From Neptunicoccus sediminis (GTDB taxonomy: Bacteria > Pseudomonadota > Alphaproteobacteria > Rhodobacterales > Rhodobacteraceae), in assembly GCF_001719615.1 (NCBI RefSeq), contig NZ_MDVX01000004.1, positions 27,993 to 91,992 of the forward strand: a stretch of DNA of 64,000 nucleotides, written 5' to 3'. The notes below the pieces were generated by a model. It saw only the letters and a program-made list of their open reading frames with translations, did no database searches and was not told the DNA's origin. The first letter of the stretch is position 1, and the number at the start of each line of letters is the position of its first letter. A program made the translations under genes and the position numbers. Positions 27,655 to 35,987 of the stretch are shown here, piece after piece.

Positions 27655-28917
27655 TTGGAACGCGCCTGCGTCCTCCACCCCGATATCGCCAATCAGGAAA
27701 CACGCCGCGCGCCAGAGCATGCTCTGGCAGAGGCTGTGTCCCTTGCCCATGCCCTGAAACTGGACGTGGCCTACGGCGAAGTTGTGAACCTGCGCAAACC
27801 GCAGGCCGGCTTGCTGTTCGGGAAAGGTAAACTCGAAGAACTGGATGCGCGGATCAAGGCCGAAGAGGTGACGCTTGTCATCATCGACGGCCCCGTTTCC
27901 CCGATCCAGCAACGCAATCTGGAACGGCACTGGAAAGTGAAAGTGCTGGATCGCACCGGTCTGATTCTGGAAATCTTCTCGGATCGCGCCGCCACCCGTG
28001 AAGGCGTGCTGCAAGTGGACCTTGCCGCGCTCAGCTATTCCAAAACCCGTCTGGTCCGCGCCTGGACCCACCTTGAACGCCAGCGGGGTGGTCTGGGCTT
28101 TGTGGGCGGTGCCGGTGAGACACAGATCGAATCCGACCGCCGCGCTATTGACGATGCGATTGTCCGGCTGAAAAAACAGCTCTCCAAAGTGGTGAAAACC
28201 CGCGAGCTGCACCGCGCTGCCCGTGCCAAGGTGCCCTATCCGATTGTTGCCCTTGTGGGCTATACCAACGCGGGCAAATCCACCCTGTTCAACAAACTGA
28301 CCGGCGCGGATGTGATGGCCAAAGACATGCTCTTTGCCACGCTGGATCCGACCATGCGCGAATTGGAACTGCCCGAGGGCCGCAAGATTATCCTGTCAGA
28401 CACGGTGGGGTTCATTTCCGAACTGCCAACCCAACTGGTCGCAGCTTTCCGCGCCACGCTGGAAGAAGTGCTCGATGCGGATCTGATCCTTCACGTGCGC
28501 GATATTGCCCATCCCGAAACCGAGGCTCAGGCCGAGGACGTGAGGGATATTCTTACCGATCTCGGGATCAGCCAGACTGCCAGTGATACGATGATCGAGG
28601 TCTGGAACAAGGTGGACCTGCTCCCCCCCGAGGCATATGAGACAGCCCGCAACACAGCGGAACGCTCTGACAACATCGAGATCCTGTCGGCCGTGACAGG
28701 GCAGGGCATCGACACGTTGCTGGACAGTGTGGCCAATGCGCTGGACGATCCCAAAACAACCGAAACCCTGCGTCTTGCCTTTTCCGAAGGCGCACGCCGC
28801 GCGTGGTTGTTCGAGCAGAATGTGATCGACGAAGAAGAACTCTGGGATCAGGGCTATAAGATCACCGTCACATGGACTGCCAAACAAGCGGCGCAGTTTG
28901 AAAAATACGGCAGCTAG
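27655..28917 (+). CDS. hflX: ribosome-associated GTPase HflX
   Basis: 420 residues with a TTG start 3 nt after the hfq stop; start coupled to hfq translation and in the right place for the N-terminal HflX domain (VVNLRKPQAGLLFGKGKLEE). G domain: G1 GYTNAGKS at residues 202-209, G3 DTVGFI, G4 NKVD. It splits or rescues stalled ribosomes. An 18-bp perfect palindrome sits in its 5' coding region at 27711-27728. Confidence 0.95.
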   Translation: MERACVLHPDIANQETRRAPEHALAEAVSLAHALKLDVAYGEVVNLRKPQAGLLFGKGKLEELDARIKAEEVTLVIIDGPVSPIQQRNLERHWKVKVLDRTGLILEIFSDRAATREGVLQVDLAALSYSKTRLVRAWTHLERQRGGLGFVGGAGETQIESDRRAIDDAIVRLKKQLSKVVKTRELHRAARAKVPYPIVALVGYTNAGKSTLFNKLTGADVMAKDMLFATLDPTMRELELPEGRKIILSDTVGFISELPTQLVAAFRATLEEVLDADLILHVRDIAHPETEAQAEDVRDILTDLGISQTASDTMIEVWNKVDLLPPEAYETARNTAERSDNIEILSAVTGQGIDTLLDSVANALDDPKTTETLRLAFSEGARRAWLFEQNVIDEEELWDQGYKITVTWTAKQAAQFEKYGS

Positions 28918-28933
28918 GCCGCTCCATTTTCGT

Positions 28934-28952
28934 CAAATATCCCCGCCGGAGG
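28934..28952 (+). repeat. partial copy of the short interspersed repeat
   Basis: CAAATATCCCCGCCGGAGG just downstream of hflX resembles the right end of the 10234-10266 element (GAAATACTCCCCGCGGAG). It is continued by a CCGCCG/CGGCGG hairpin ending near 28962. The match is short, so family membership is tentative. Confidence 0.35.
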
Positions 28953-28986
28953 CTTCGGCGGCTTGCGAAGATCACCGCTGTCTCAG

Positions 28987-29006
28987 CCCTGCGACACATC
29001 GCAGGG
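28987..29006. promoter_or_regulatory. perfect stem-loop between hflX and the cox accessory genes
   Basis: CCCTGCGA / TCGCAGGG, 8-bp arms with a 4-nt loop, itself enclosed by CACCGC (about 28974) and GCGGTG (about 29014). No U-tract follows. It may end hflX transcripts or be an operator for the downstream operon; the sequence does not decide. Confidence 0.45.
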
Positions 29007-29097
29007 TAAACCGGCGGTGTTTGCACCACCCCATCACGCTGCAGCCCTTTCCCTTGCACCCAAACCTGCTACATTTTGGGTAACCAAGGATATTGCA

Positions 29098-30024
29098 ATG
29101 CCCATACCGCCCCGGCCGACATCGAACCAGCCCTCACTGCCCCAATCCATCGACGCAACGCAAGCGATGCTGTCGGATGAAAACTACATTTGCGACCGTG
29201 CACTTGCCACGCTGGTCTATCTGGCCCTGACCCTGAAACGCCCCGTTTTTCTGGAGGGCGAGGCAGGTGTCGGGAAAACCGAACTGGCCAAAACGCTGGC
29301 CAAGGCGCTGGGGCGGGATCTGATCCGGTTACAGTGTTACGAAGGGCTGGATGCGGCCTCGGCGGTTTATGAATGGAACTTCGCCGCCCAGATGATCGCT
29401 CTGCGTGCTGCGGGTGAGGGTGGTTTGGATGAAGATGCGCTGTTCAGCGACAAATATCTGATCCGCCGCCCGCTTCTCGAAGCAATGCAGCCCCATGAAA
29501 ACGGCCCGCCGATCCTGTTGATTGATGAAATCGACCGCACCGACGAACCGTTTGAGGCATTTCTGCTGGAGGCGCTTTCGGATTATCAGGTGACGATCCC
29601 CGAGCTTGGCACCATCAAAGCCCCCGAGCCACCGATCGTGATCCTTACCTCCAACCGCACCCGCGAAGTGCATGACGCGCTCAAGCGGCGCTGTCTTTAT
29701 CACTGGGTCGATTACCCGTCGTTCGAGAGGGAATTTGACATCCTGCAGGCCCGAGCGCCGGAGGCGAGCGAAACCCTCAGCCGCGAGGTTGTGGCCTTTG
29801 TCCAGTCCCTGCGCGAAGCGGATCTGTTCAAAAATCCGGGTGTTGCGGAAACCATTGATTGGGCCAAATGTCTAGTGGCGCTGGATGCTGTGGCGCTCTC
29901 GCCGGAGGTCATTGCCGATACGCTTGGGGCGGTTTTGAAGTATCAGGACGATATTGCGAAACTGGCCGGATCAGAGGCAACGCGGATACTTGATACGGCC
30001 CGCGCACGTCTGGCCACACAATGA
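29098..30024 (+). CDS. MoxR-family AAA+ ATPase (CoxD-like)
   Basis: 308 residues from the ATG at 29098. Walker A GEAGVGKT at residues 54-61, Walker B ILLIDEIDRTDEPFEA, sensor segment ILTSNRTREV. MoxR/CoxD-type ATPases act with a VWA partner to mature metalloenzymes; for Oligotropha CO dehydrogenase CoxD assembles the Cu-S-Mo centre. The next gene encodes the VWA partner, and coxSLM lies downstream on the same strand, so maturation of this Mo enzyme is the likely role. Confidence 0.9.
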   Translation: MPIPPRPTSNQPSLPQSIDATQAMLSDENYICDRALATLVYLALTLKRPVFLEGEAGVGKTELAKTLAKALGRDLIRLQCYEGLDAASAVYEWNFAAQMIALRAAGEGGLDEDALFSDKYLIRRPLLEAMQPHENGPPILLIDEIDRTDEPFEAFLLEALSDYQVTIPELGTIKAPEPPIVILTSNRTREVHDALKRRCLYHWVDYPSFEREFDILQARAPEASETLSREVVAFVQSLREADLFKNPGVAETIDWAKCLVALDAVALSPEVIADTLGAVLKYQDDIAKLAGSEATRILDTARARLATQ

Positions 30025-30031
30025 GCCGGCG

Positions 30032-31273
30032 ATGATCCGCGCAAACGGTATCCTTCCTCCGCAGGGGCGATTATCGCGCAACATCATCTATTTCGTGCGC
30101 ACCCTGCGCCGTGCCGGTGTTCCGGTGGGGCCGGCCCAGACACTGGGCGCAATCCGCGCTGTGGAAGCGGCGGGTTTTACCGAAAGGCGGGATTTCTTCT
30201 TTACGCTGCGGGCCTGTCTTGTGTCCCGCGCCGAACATCTTGACGTGTTCGAGCGGGTGTTTTCCATGTTCTGGCGCGATCCCGAATTTATCGAGACCAT
30301 GATCCAGACCATGTTGCCGATGATCCAGACCCAAAACGCGCCCAAAGCCCCGAAAACCGCAGAGCAGCGCGCGGCCGAGGCCATGCTGGAGGGCGCACCG
30401 CCCCCGGCGCAGCCGGATGTCGAGGATGCCCGCGAGGAAGTTGAACTGGACGCAGAATTCAGCCTCTCTGCAAACGAAAAGCTGCAATCTATGGATTTCG
30501 AGCAGATGAGCAATGGGGAAATGGCCGAGGCGAAACAGGCGATTGCGCAGATGCGCCTGCCGATCAAACCGATCCGCAACCGCCGCCTGACGCCGAGCCA
30601 TTCCGGCAGCCGCATTGATGCCCGTGCCACATTGCGCGGGGCCATGCGCACAGGGGGCGAAATCCTGAAACTGCCCCGCAAAACCCAAGGACACCGCAAC
30701 CCCGATCTGGTGGCGCTCTGTGATATTTCCGGTTCCATGTCCACCTATTCAAGGCTGTTCATGCACTTCCTCCATTCGGTTTCTCTGGCCAAGGGGCAAG
30801 GTTGGGCGCAGGTACACAGCTTTACATTTGGCACCCGCCTGACCAATATCACCCGCAGCCTGTCCCAGCGGGATCCGGACGCTGCGCTGAAAACGGTCGG
30901 GCAACTGGCCAAGGACTGGGACGGGGGAACGCGGATCGGGGAATCCCTTGCAGACTTCAACAAAAATTGGTCGCGGCGTGTCCTGTCCCGCGGGGCGGTG
31001 GTGCTGCTGGTGACGGACGGACTGGAACGGCAGGACCCCGAAGAACTGTCCCGCGAGGCCCGCCGCCTGCGCCTGTCCAGCCGTCAGGTGATCTGGCTCA
31101 ACCCGCTGATGCGCTGGGACGGGTTTTCGCCGCAGGCCGCAGGCATCCGTGCGCTCTTGCCCCATGTTGACAGTTTCCATTCCTGTCATAGTCTGAATGC
31201 TCTGCGGGATCTGACAGAGGCCCTGTCCTCGGGCGGGTCCGGCGAAAAACAACGATTGATGGCGATGCTATGA
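30032..31273 (+). CDS. VWA-domain protein (CoxE-like)
   Basis: 413 residues from the ATG at 30032, 7 nt after the MoxR gene. The C-terminal half holds a von Willebrand A domain with MIDAS motif DISGSMS at residues 231-237, then TFGTRLTNITR and LVTDGLER. The N-terminal part (FVRTLRRAGVPVGPAQTL) is typical of CoxE. It partners the MoxR ATPase in metal-site assembly. A Pro/Glu-rich linker lies around residues 105-145. The start overlaps nothing; the stop overlaps the next ATG. Confidence 0.9.
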   Translation: MIRANGILPPQGRLSRNIIYFVRTLRRAGVPVGPAQTLGAIRAVEAAGFTERRDFFFTLRACLVSRAEHLDVFERVFSMFWRDPEFIETMIQTMLPMIQTQNAPKAPKTAEQRAAEAMLEGAPPPAQPDVEDAREEVELDAEFSLSANEKLQSMDFEQMSNGEMAEAKQAIAQMRLPIKPIRNRRLTPSHSGSRIDARATLRGAMRTGGEILKLPRKTQGHRNPDLVALCDISGSMSTYSRLFMHFLHSVSLAKGQGWAQVHSFTFGTRLTNITRSLSQRDPDAALKTVGQLAKDWDGGTRIGESLADFNKNWSRRVLSRGAVVLLVTDGLERQDPEELSREARRLRLSSRQVIWLNPLMRWDGFSPQAAGIRALLPHVDSFHSCHSLNALRDLTEALSSGGSGEKQRLMAML

Positions 31274-32244
31274 CACAGACAAATCCCGACAATATGCCCG
31301 AAGTGGTGCTCGACTATATCAATCACGGCCACCGCGCCGCCCTTGCCACGGTGGTGGAAACATGGGGCAGTGCGCCGCGACCTGTGGGCGCGCAACTGGC
31401 GATCCGCGATGATGGTGAGTTTCAGGGCTCGGTTTCGGGGGGCTGCGTCGAAGGCGCGGTGGTGGCTGAGGCGCTGGAGGCGCTTGAAACAGGGGATTGC
31501 CGCCTGCTGGAATACGGTGTCTCTGATGAAGAGGTCTTTGCTGTCGGGCTGGCCTGCGGCGGGACGATCAAAGTGCTGGTCGAACCTGTGGGCATCGGGC
31601 AGGGGCCGGATGTGCAGGATATTGAAGCGATTGCCAAGGCCCGCGAAGCCCGCCGACCCGTGGGTATCCAGACCAACCTGACCAACTGGCACCGCAGGTT
31701 GATCGGGCCTGCGGATGCACAGACACGGTTTGCCTCGGATAAATCCGGCATGGACGGGGATGTGTTCACTGTGATCCAGAACCCGCCGCTGCGGCTGGTG
31801 GTTGTCGGGGCTGTTCATATCGCCCAAGCCCTGCTGCCGATGGCAAGAATTGCGGGATATGCGCCGTTTCTGGTGGACCCACGGGACAGTTTTGCCAGCC
31901 AGTCACGGTTTCCGGATGAAACCATTCTGAACGACTGGCCGGATGCTGCCGTTGAACAGCTTGGACTTGATGCCCGCACCGCCCTTGTAACGCTGACCCA
32001 TGATCCCAAACTTGACACGCCCGCGCTGGCGGCCGGTTTGAAATCGGATGCGTTTTATATCGGGGCGCTCGGGTCCGGTCGCACCCATGCCAAACGGCGG
32101 GCGCAACTGGAAAAACTCGGATTTGAGGCTGCGCAGATCGACCGGATCAGCGGGCCTGTGGGACTGGACATCGGCGCGGCCACTCCGGCGGAAATTGCCC
32201 TGTCGGTCATGGCCGAGATGACCCAAATCCTGCGCAAGCGATGA
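31270..32244 (+). CDS. XdhC/CoxF-family molybdenum-enzyme maturation factor
   Basis: 324 residues; ATG overlaps the previous stop by 4 nt. XdhC_CoxI N-terminal segment ALATVVETWGSAPRPVGAQL with SGGCVEGAVV, and a C-terminal Rossmann segment RLVVVGAVHIAQAL followed by GALGSGRTHAKRRAQL. These proteins bind Moco and insert the sulfurated cofactor into xanthine dehydrogenase-family enzymes. The target here is presumably the coxSLM product encoded downstream. Confidence 0.9.
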   Translation: MTQTNPDNMPEVVLDYINHGHRAALATVVETWGSAPRPVGAQLAIRDDGEFQGSVSGGCVEGAVVAEALEALETGDCRLLEYGVSDEEVFAVGLACGGTIKVLVEPVGIGQGPDVQDIEAIAKAREARRPVGIQTNLTNWHRRLIGPADAQTRFASDKSGMDGDVFTVIQNPPLRLVVVGAVHIAQALLPMARIAGYAPFLVDPRDSFASQSRFPDETILNDWPDAAVEQLGLDARTALVTLTHDPKLDTPALAAGLKSDAFYIGALGSGRTHAKRRAQLEKLGFEAAQIDRISGPVGLDIGAATPAEIALSVMAEMTQILRKR

Positions 32245-33851
32245 AATTCGGACCGCTTCCCCTGCGCGAAACGCTCGGGCATACGCTGGCCCATTCCTTT
32301 CATCAGGATGGGCTGCGGCTGGCCAAGGGTCATGTGATCCGTGCCGAGGATATAACCAGACTGGAAGCGCTTTTTGTGACGGAACTGACAGTGGCGCAGT
32401 TCTGCCCCGACGACGTTGAAGAAAATGCGGCGGCGGCGGAACTGGCTGCGGGACTTGCCGCGCCGCTGATCCGAGTGACAGAGCCATTGAACGGACGGGT
32501 CAATCTGATCGCAACAGGCGCCGGAGTGCTGCGGCTGGATGCCAGTTCGATCACGGCGTTTAACACGGTAGACCCCTCCATCACCATCGCGACCCTGCCG
32601 GATTATGCGCGTGTGAATGAGGGCACGATGGTCGCCACGATCAAGATCATCCCCTACGCGGTGCCACGGGACAAGGTGGTACAGGCTGCGGCGAAGCTGT
32701 CCGCTGACTGTCTGACCCTGCATCCGTTCCGCCCCAAAACCGCGCAACTGATCCTGACGCGCACCTCCGGTTTCAAACCGTCCCTGCTGGATAAGGGCGA
32801 GGCGGCTGTGCGTGCACGTGCCGTTACGCTGGGACTGTCGCTTGAGGGGGTGGAAACCGTGCCCCACACGCAAAACGACATCGCAGCGGCGATCCGGCGG
32901 GCCGGGGGTGCGGACATGGTGCTGATCCTCGGGGCTTCTGCTACGTCAGACAGCAATGACGTTGCTCCGGCGGGGCTGGTGGATGCGGGCGGCAGGCTTA
33001 CCCGATTTGGCATGCCGGTTGATCCGGGAAACCTGCTGTTTCTGGGGGAACTTGCGGGCAAGCCTCTGGTGGGACTGCCCGGATGTTGCCGATCCCCTGC
33101 CTTGAACGGGGTAGACTGGGTGCTGGAAAGGCTGATGGCCGGACTGCCTGTGTCCCATGACGACATTGCCCTGATGGGGGTGGGCGGCCTGTTGAAAGAG
33201 GTTCCCGCCCGCCCGCAACCCCGCCGCATCCGCAAGTCGGGGAAATCTGCTGCGCCTCATATCCTGTTGTTGGCCGCAGGTCAGTCGCGCCGGATGCAGG
33301 GCGCGCACAAACTGTTGCGGGAAATTGACGGGGTGCCGCTGGTCCGGCGCACGGCGGAACGCTTGCTGAGGTCCCGCGCGGGTGGGCTCAGCATCGTTAT
33401 AAACCCGCAAAACACTGCCGTCGAAAAGGTTCTGGAGGGTTGTAATGCGCAACTGGTGCCGGCCCGTGATGCGTCAAGCGGACTTGCTGCAAGCCTGCGG
33501 GCCGGTATCAACGCGCTCCCCCCCGAGGCTGGAGCCGTGATCATCGCCCTTGCCGATATGCCAGAGGTTACTGCCGATGACATTGACGCGTTGATCAACG
33601 GGTATGATCCTGCGCGGGGGGCTGCAATCGTGGCACCGGTGGCCCCGAACGGGAAACGGGGCAATCCGGTGCTGTTTGACAAGCGCTATTTTGAATCGGT
33701 GGCCAGCCTTGAGGGGGATAGCGGCGCGAAATCCCTGATCGACGCGGAATCTGACAATCTGCGTCTGGTGCCACGGGGGGCGGGGGTTCTGGTTGATCTT
33801 GACACGCCCGAGGCTTGGGACAACTGGCTTGAGGAGCGTGCTTCGTCCTGA
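32241..33851 (+). CDS. fusion of molybdopterin-binding (MoeA-like) and MocA-type nucleotidyltransferase domains
   Basis: 536 residues, ATGA overlap with the preceding gene. Residues ~1-330 look like a molybdopterin-binding/MoeA-related domain (DMVLILGASATSDSNDVAPAGL, GNLLFLGELAGKPLVGLPGC). From residue 340 a MobA/MocA-like transferase begins with HILLLAAGQSRRMQGAHKLL and contains IIALADMPEVTADDIDAL and NGKRGNPVLFDKRYF. It probably converts Moco to its cytosine dinucleotide form, the form used by CO dehydrogenase-family enzymes. The fusion is found in other cox-type clusters. Confidence 0.88.
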   Translation: MKFGPLPLRETLGHTLAHSFHQDGLRLAKGHVIRAEDITRLEALFVTELTVAQFCPDDVEENAAAAELAAGLAAPLIRVTEPLNGRVNLIATGAGVLRLDASSITAFNTVDPSITIATLPDYARVNEGTMVATIKIIPYAVPRDKVVQAAAKLSADCLTLHPFRPKTAQLILTRTSGFKPSLLDKGEAAVRARAVTLGLSLEGVETVPHTQNDIAAAIRRAGGADMVLILGASATSDSNDVAPAGLVDAGGRLTRFGMPVDPGNLLFLGELAGKPLVGLPGCCRSPALNGVDWVLERLMAGLPVSHDDIALMGVGGLLKEVPARPQPRRIRKSGKSAAPHILLLAAGQSRRMQGAHKLLREIDGVPLVRRTAERLLRSRAGGLSIVINPQNTAVEKVLEGCNAQLVPARDASSGLAASLRAGINALPPEAGAVIIALADMPEVTADDIDALINGYDPARGAAIVAPVAPNGKRGNPVLFDKRYFESVASLEGDSGAKSLIDAESDNLRLVPRGAGVLVDLDTPEAWDNWLEERASS

Positions 33852-33903
33852 CCGCTTGATTTATTGCCGGACCCGTGGTCTGGTTGCGGTGGGAGGATCC
33901 ATC

Positions 33904-34863
33904 ATGCCAGCGCAGCAATACGCCAGCCATGTGGAAAAGGTACATGCACAAGTCGAAGGGCGCGCGCCTGCACGCTCTGCCATTGCCGCGTCCTGGGCGC
34001 GGTCCATGTTCCATCACGGGCTGGAACCCGATTTGCGGCGTCCGCAGGATCTGCTCAGCCAGTCCGAACTGCGCTTTGAACAGCAGCGGCTCGACCGGCT
34101 TTTGCATATTGCCAAACCGATCATGGAAAACCTGTTCACGGCCGTGGTGAAAACCGGCTGCTGTGTGATGCTGACCAATAAGGACAGCGTGGTGCTGCAC
34201 CGTCTGATCCATGACGTGGATGAACGCCCGCTGAACGTGCTTGGCGCCCGCTCCGGCGCAATCTGGAGCGAGCAGCGCGTGGGAACCAACGGCGTTGGCA
34301 CCTGTGCTTTGGAAGAACGCCCCGTGTTGATCTATAAGGACCAGCATTACCTAGAGGAAATCATCGGCATGTCCTGCGCCGGCGCGCCGATTTTCGATGC
34401 CAGTGGCGATCTGATTGCGGTGCTGGATATTTCCAGTGCGCGGGATGATATGAACGACAGTTTCGCGCAGATGATGGCCTCATTGGTGATCAGTGCGGCC
34501 AACCGGATTGAAACCGAATATTTTCGTGCGTCTTTTGACGGGGCACGCATCATCGTCGCGGATGAGGTTACGGCCCTTGGCACGCCGCTGCTGGCGTCGG
34601 ATCGGGATGATCTGGTAATCGGGGCGAACCGCGCGGCGCGGCGTCTTTATGGCCTTCAGCATGAGACTTTTGACATTCCGCTGCCGCGCACGGAAATCCT
34701 GCCGGACGAGGCACCTGCGCTGGGTTTGAAAGATGCGGAACGGGCCGCTATCCGCCGCGCTATGGCAGCGGCACGGGGCAATGCGACCCTTGCAGCCAAG
34801 CAGTTGGGCGTCAGCAGGGCCACCTTTTACCGCCTTCTGAAAAAGCACCAGTTGTCCTCCTGA
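33904..34863 (+). CDS. GAF-Fis transcriptional regulator lacking an AAA+ domain
   Basis: 319 residues from the ATG at 33904 (GGAGGATCC upstream). An AcoR-type N-terminal segment (ARSAIAASWARSMFHHGLEPD), a GAF domain at ~60-200 (VGTNGVGTCALEERP, GAPIFDASGDLIAVLDIS), and a C-terminal Fis-type HTH (ARGNATLAAKQLGVSRATF). The central sigma-54 AAA+ module of AcoR proteins is absent, so it cannot remodel sigma-54 holoenzyme and probably works as a plain DNA-binding sensor. It sits directly before coxG, with a dyad operator in the gap. Confidence 0.88.
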   Translation: MPAQQYASHVEKVHAQVEGRAPARSAIAASWARSMFHHGLEPDLRRPQDLLSQSELRFEQQRLDRLLHIAKPIMENLFTAVVKTGCCVMLTNKDSVVLHRLIHDVDERPLNVLGARSGAIWSEQRVGTNGVGTCALEERPVLIYKDQHYLEEIIGMSCAGAPIFDASGDLIAVLDISSARDDMNDSFAQMMASLVISAANRIETEYFRASFDGARIIVADEVTALGTPLLASDRDDLVIGANRAARRLYGLQHETFDIPLPRTEILPDEAPALGLKDAERAAIRRAMAAARGNATLAAKQLGVSRATFYRLLKKHQLSS

Positions 34864-34870
34864 CGCGGGT

Positions 34871-34898
34871 TGTCGCAAACATGAGACAGTTTGCAACA
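34871..34898. promoter_or_regulatory. candidate operator upstream of coxG
   Basis: TGTCGCAAAC and GTTTGCAACA form an inverted repeat (9 of 10 positions) separated by 8 nt. It lies 41 nt upstream of the -35 box and immediately after the GAF-Fis gene, the position expected for an activator site. Confidence 0.5.
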
Positions 34899-34938
34899 GC
34901 AATGTGTCCGTCTTGCCCTGCGGGACAGGGCGGGATCG

Positions 34939-34968
34939 TTGACAGGGCAAAGCCTTCTGCAGTCTAAT
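34939..34968 (+). promoter_or_regulatory. sigma-70-type promoter of coxGSLM
   Basis: TTGACA (34939-34944), 18-nt spacer, TCTAAT (34963-34968). The start of coxG is 28 nt further on. An inverted repeat TTGCCCTG (34912-34919) / CAGGGCAA (34943-34950) overlaps the -35 region and could be a second operator. Confidence 0.65.
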
Positions 34969-34996
34969 TTTTGAAAATTCGGGAGGATTACATCAC

Positions 34997-35440
34997 ATGG
35001 ATATGTCAGGCGAATACCGCATTGCCGCCCCCATTCAAACCGTTTGGGACGCAATTCAGGACCCTGAAATCTTGCGCGGCGCCATTCCGGGCTGCGAAGA
35101 GTTAGAGAAAACCAGCGACACGGAAATGAGCGCCAAAGTGTCTCTGAAAATCGGCCCCGTGAAAGCCAAATTCGCAGGCGAGGTCACGCTGAAAGACATG
35201 GACGCGCCAAATTCCCTGAAAATTGAGGGCGAAGGCAAAGGCGGTATCGCCGGTTTTGCCAAGGGCGGCGCGGATGTGCAACTGGCCGAAGACGGCAATG
35301 AAACCATCCTGACCTATCAGGCCGAAGCGCAAGTAGGCGGCAAAATTGCCCAGCTTGGCTCTCGGTTGATCCAGTCCACGGCGGCGAAGCTGGCGGATAA
35401 GTTCTTTGCCAACCTGCGGGACGAGCTGGAAGACAGTTAA
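34997..35440 (+). CDS. coxG: CoxG-like SRPBCC protein
   Basis: 147 residues, START/SRPBCC fold: [21 protein letters not shown], then [23 protein letters not shown] and a C-terminal [19 protein letters not shown]. CoxG proteins accompany CO dehydrogenase operons and are thought to anchor the enzyme to the membrane or help deliver electrons to quinone. Strong ribosome site GGGAGG. First gene after the predicted cox promoter. Confidence 0.92.
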   Translation: MDMSGEYRIAAPIQTVWDAIQDPEILRGAIPGCEELEKTSDTEMSAKVSLKIGPVKAKFAGEVTLKDMDAPNSLKIEGEGKGGIAGFAKGGADVQLAEDGNETILTYQAEAQVGGKIAQLGSRLIQSTAAKLADKFFANLRDELEDS

Positions 35441-35493
35441 CACGTAAATTACATATTCAGGGCCGGTTTGCCCGTCAATTCTGGGAGGAAATC

Positions 35494-35973
35494 ATGACGA
35501 AAGTAACAATGACCGTGAACGGGAAGGCGCGCAGCGCCGAGGTGCCCGACAACACCTTGCTGGTGGACTATATCCGCGAGAACCTGCGGCTGACCGGAAC
35601 CCATGTGGGCTGTGATACATCCCAATGCGGGGCTTGTGTGGTCCATGTGAACGGACAGGCGGTCAAAGCCTGCACCATGCTGGCAGCCTCTGCTGAGGGG
35701 GCCGAGGTGACAACCATCGAAGGTGTCGCGGCAAGCAAGGACGATCTGCACCCGATGCAGGTGGCGTTTAAGGAAAACCACGGTCTGCAATGTGGCTTTT
35801 GTACGCCCGGCATGATCATGACCGCCACCGATATGGTCTCGCGCTATAAGGAAGCTGGAAAGACGCTGGACGAACATGCCATCCGCGAGGAACTGGAAGG
35901 TAATATCTGCCGCTGCACAGGCTATCATAACATTGTCAAAGCGATCGCTGACGGCGCATCGAAAATGGCATAA
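35494..35973 (+). CDS. coxS: aerobic CO dehydrogenase family, small [2Fe-2S] subunit
   Basis: 159 residues with both clusters of the family: plant-type site [12 protein letters not shown] with a following KAC, and the C-terminal four-helix site CGFCTPGMI plus [11 protein letters not shown]. Passes electrons from the molybdenum site of CoxL to FAD in CoxM. Ribosome site GGGAGGAAATC. First of the S-L-M gene order that is typical of form II enzymes (form I is M-S-L). Confidence 0.95.
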   Translation: MTKVTMTVNGKARSAEVPDNTLLVDYIRENLRLTGTHVGCDTSQCGACVVHVNGQAVKACTMLAASAEGAEVTTIEGVAASKDDLHPMQVAFKENHGLQCGFCTPGMIMTATDMVSRYKEAGKTLDEHAIREELEGNICRCTGYHNIVKAIADGASKMA

Positions 35974-35987
35974 GGGAGGGTTTAACC

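Noticed and set aside
33904..34863. Sigma-54-dependent activator (AcoR)
   Set aside because: The AAA+ domain is absent; only the sensor and Fis HTH remain.
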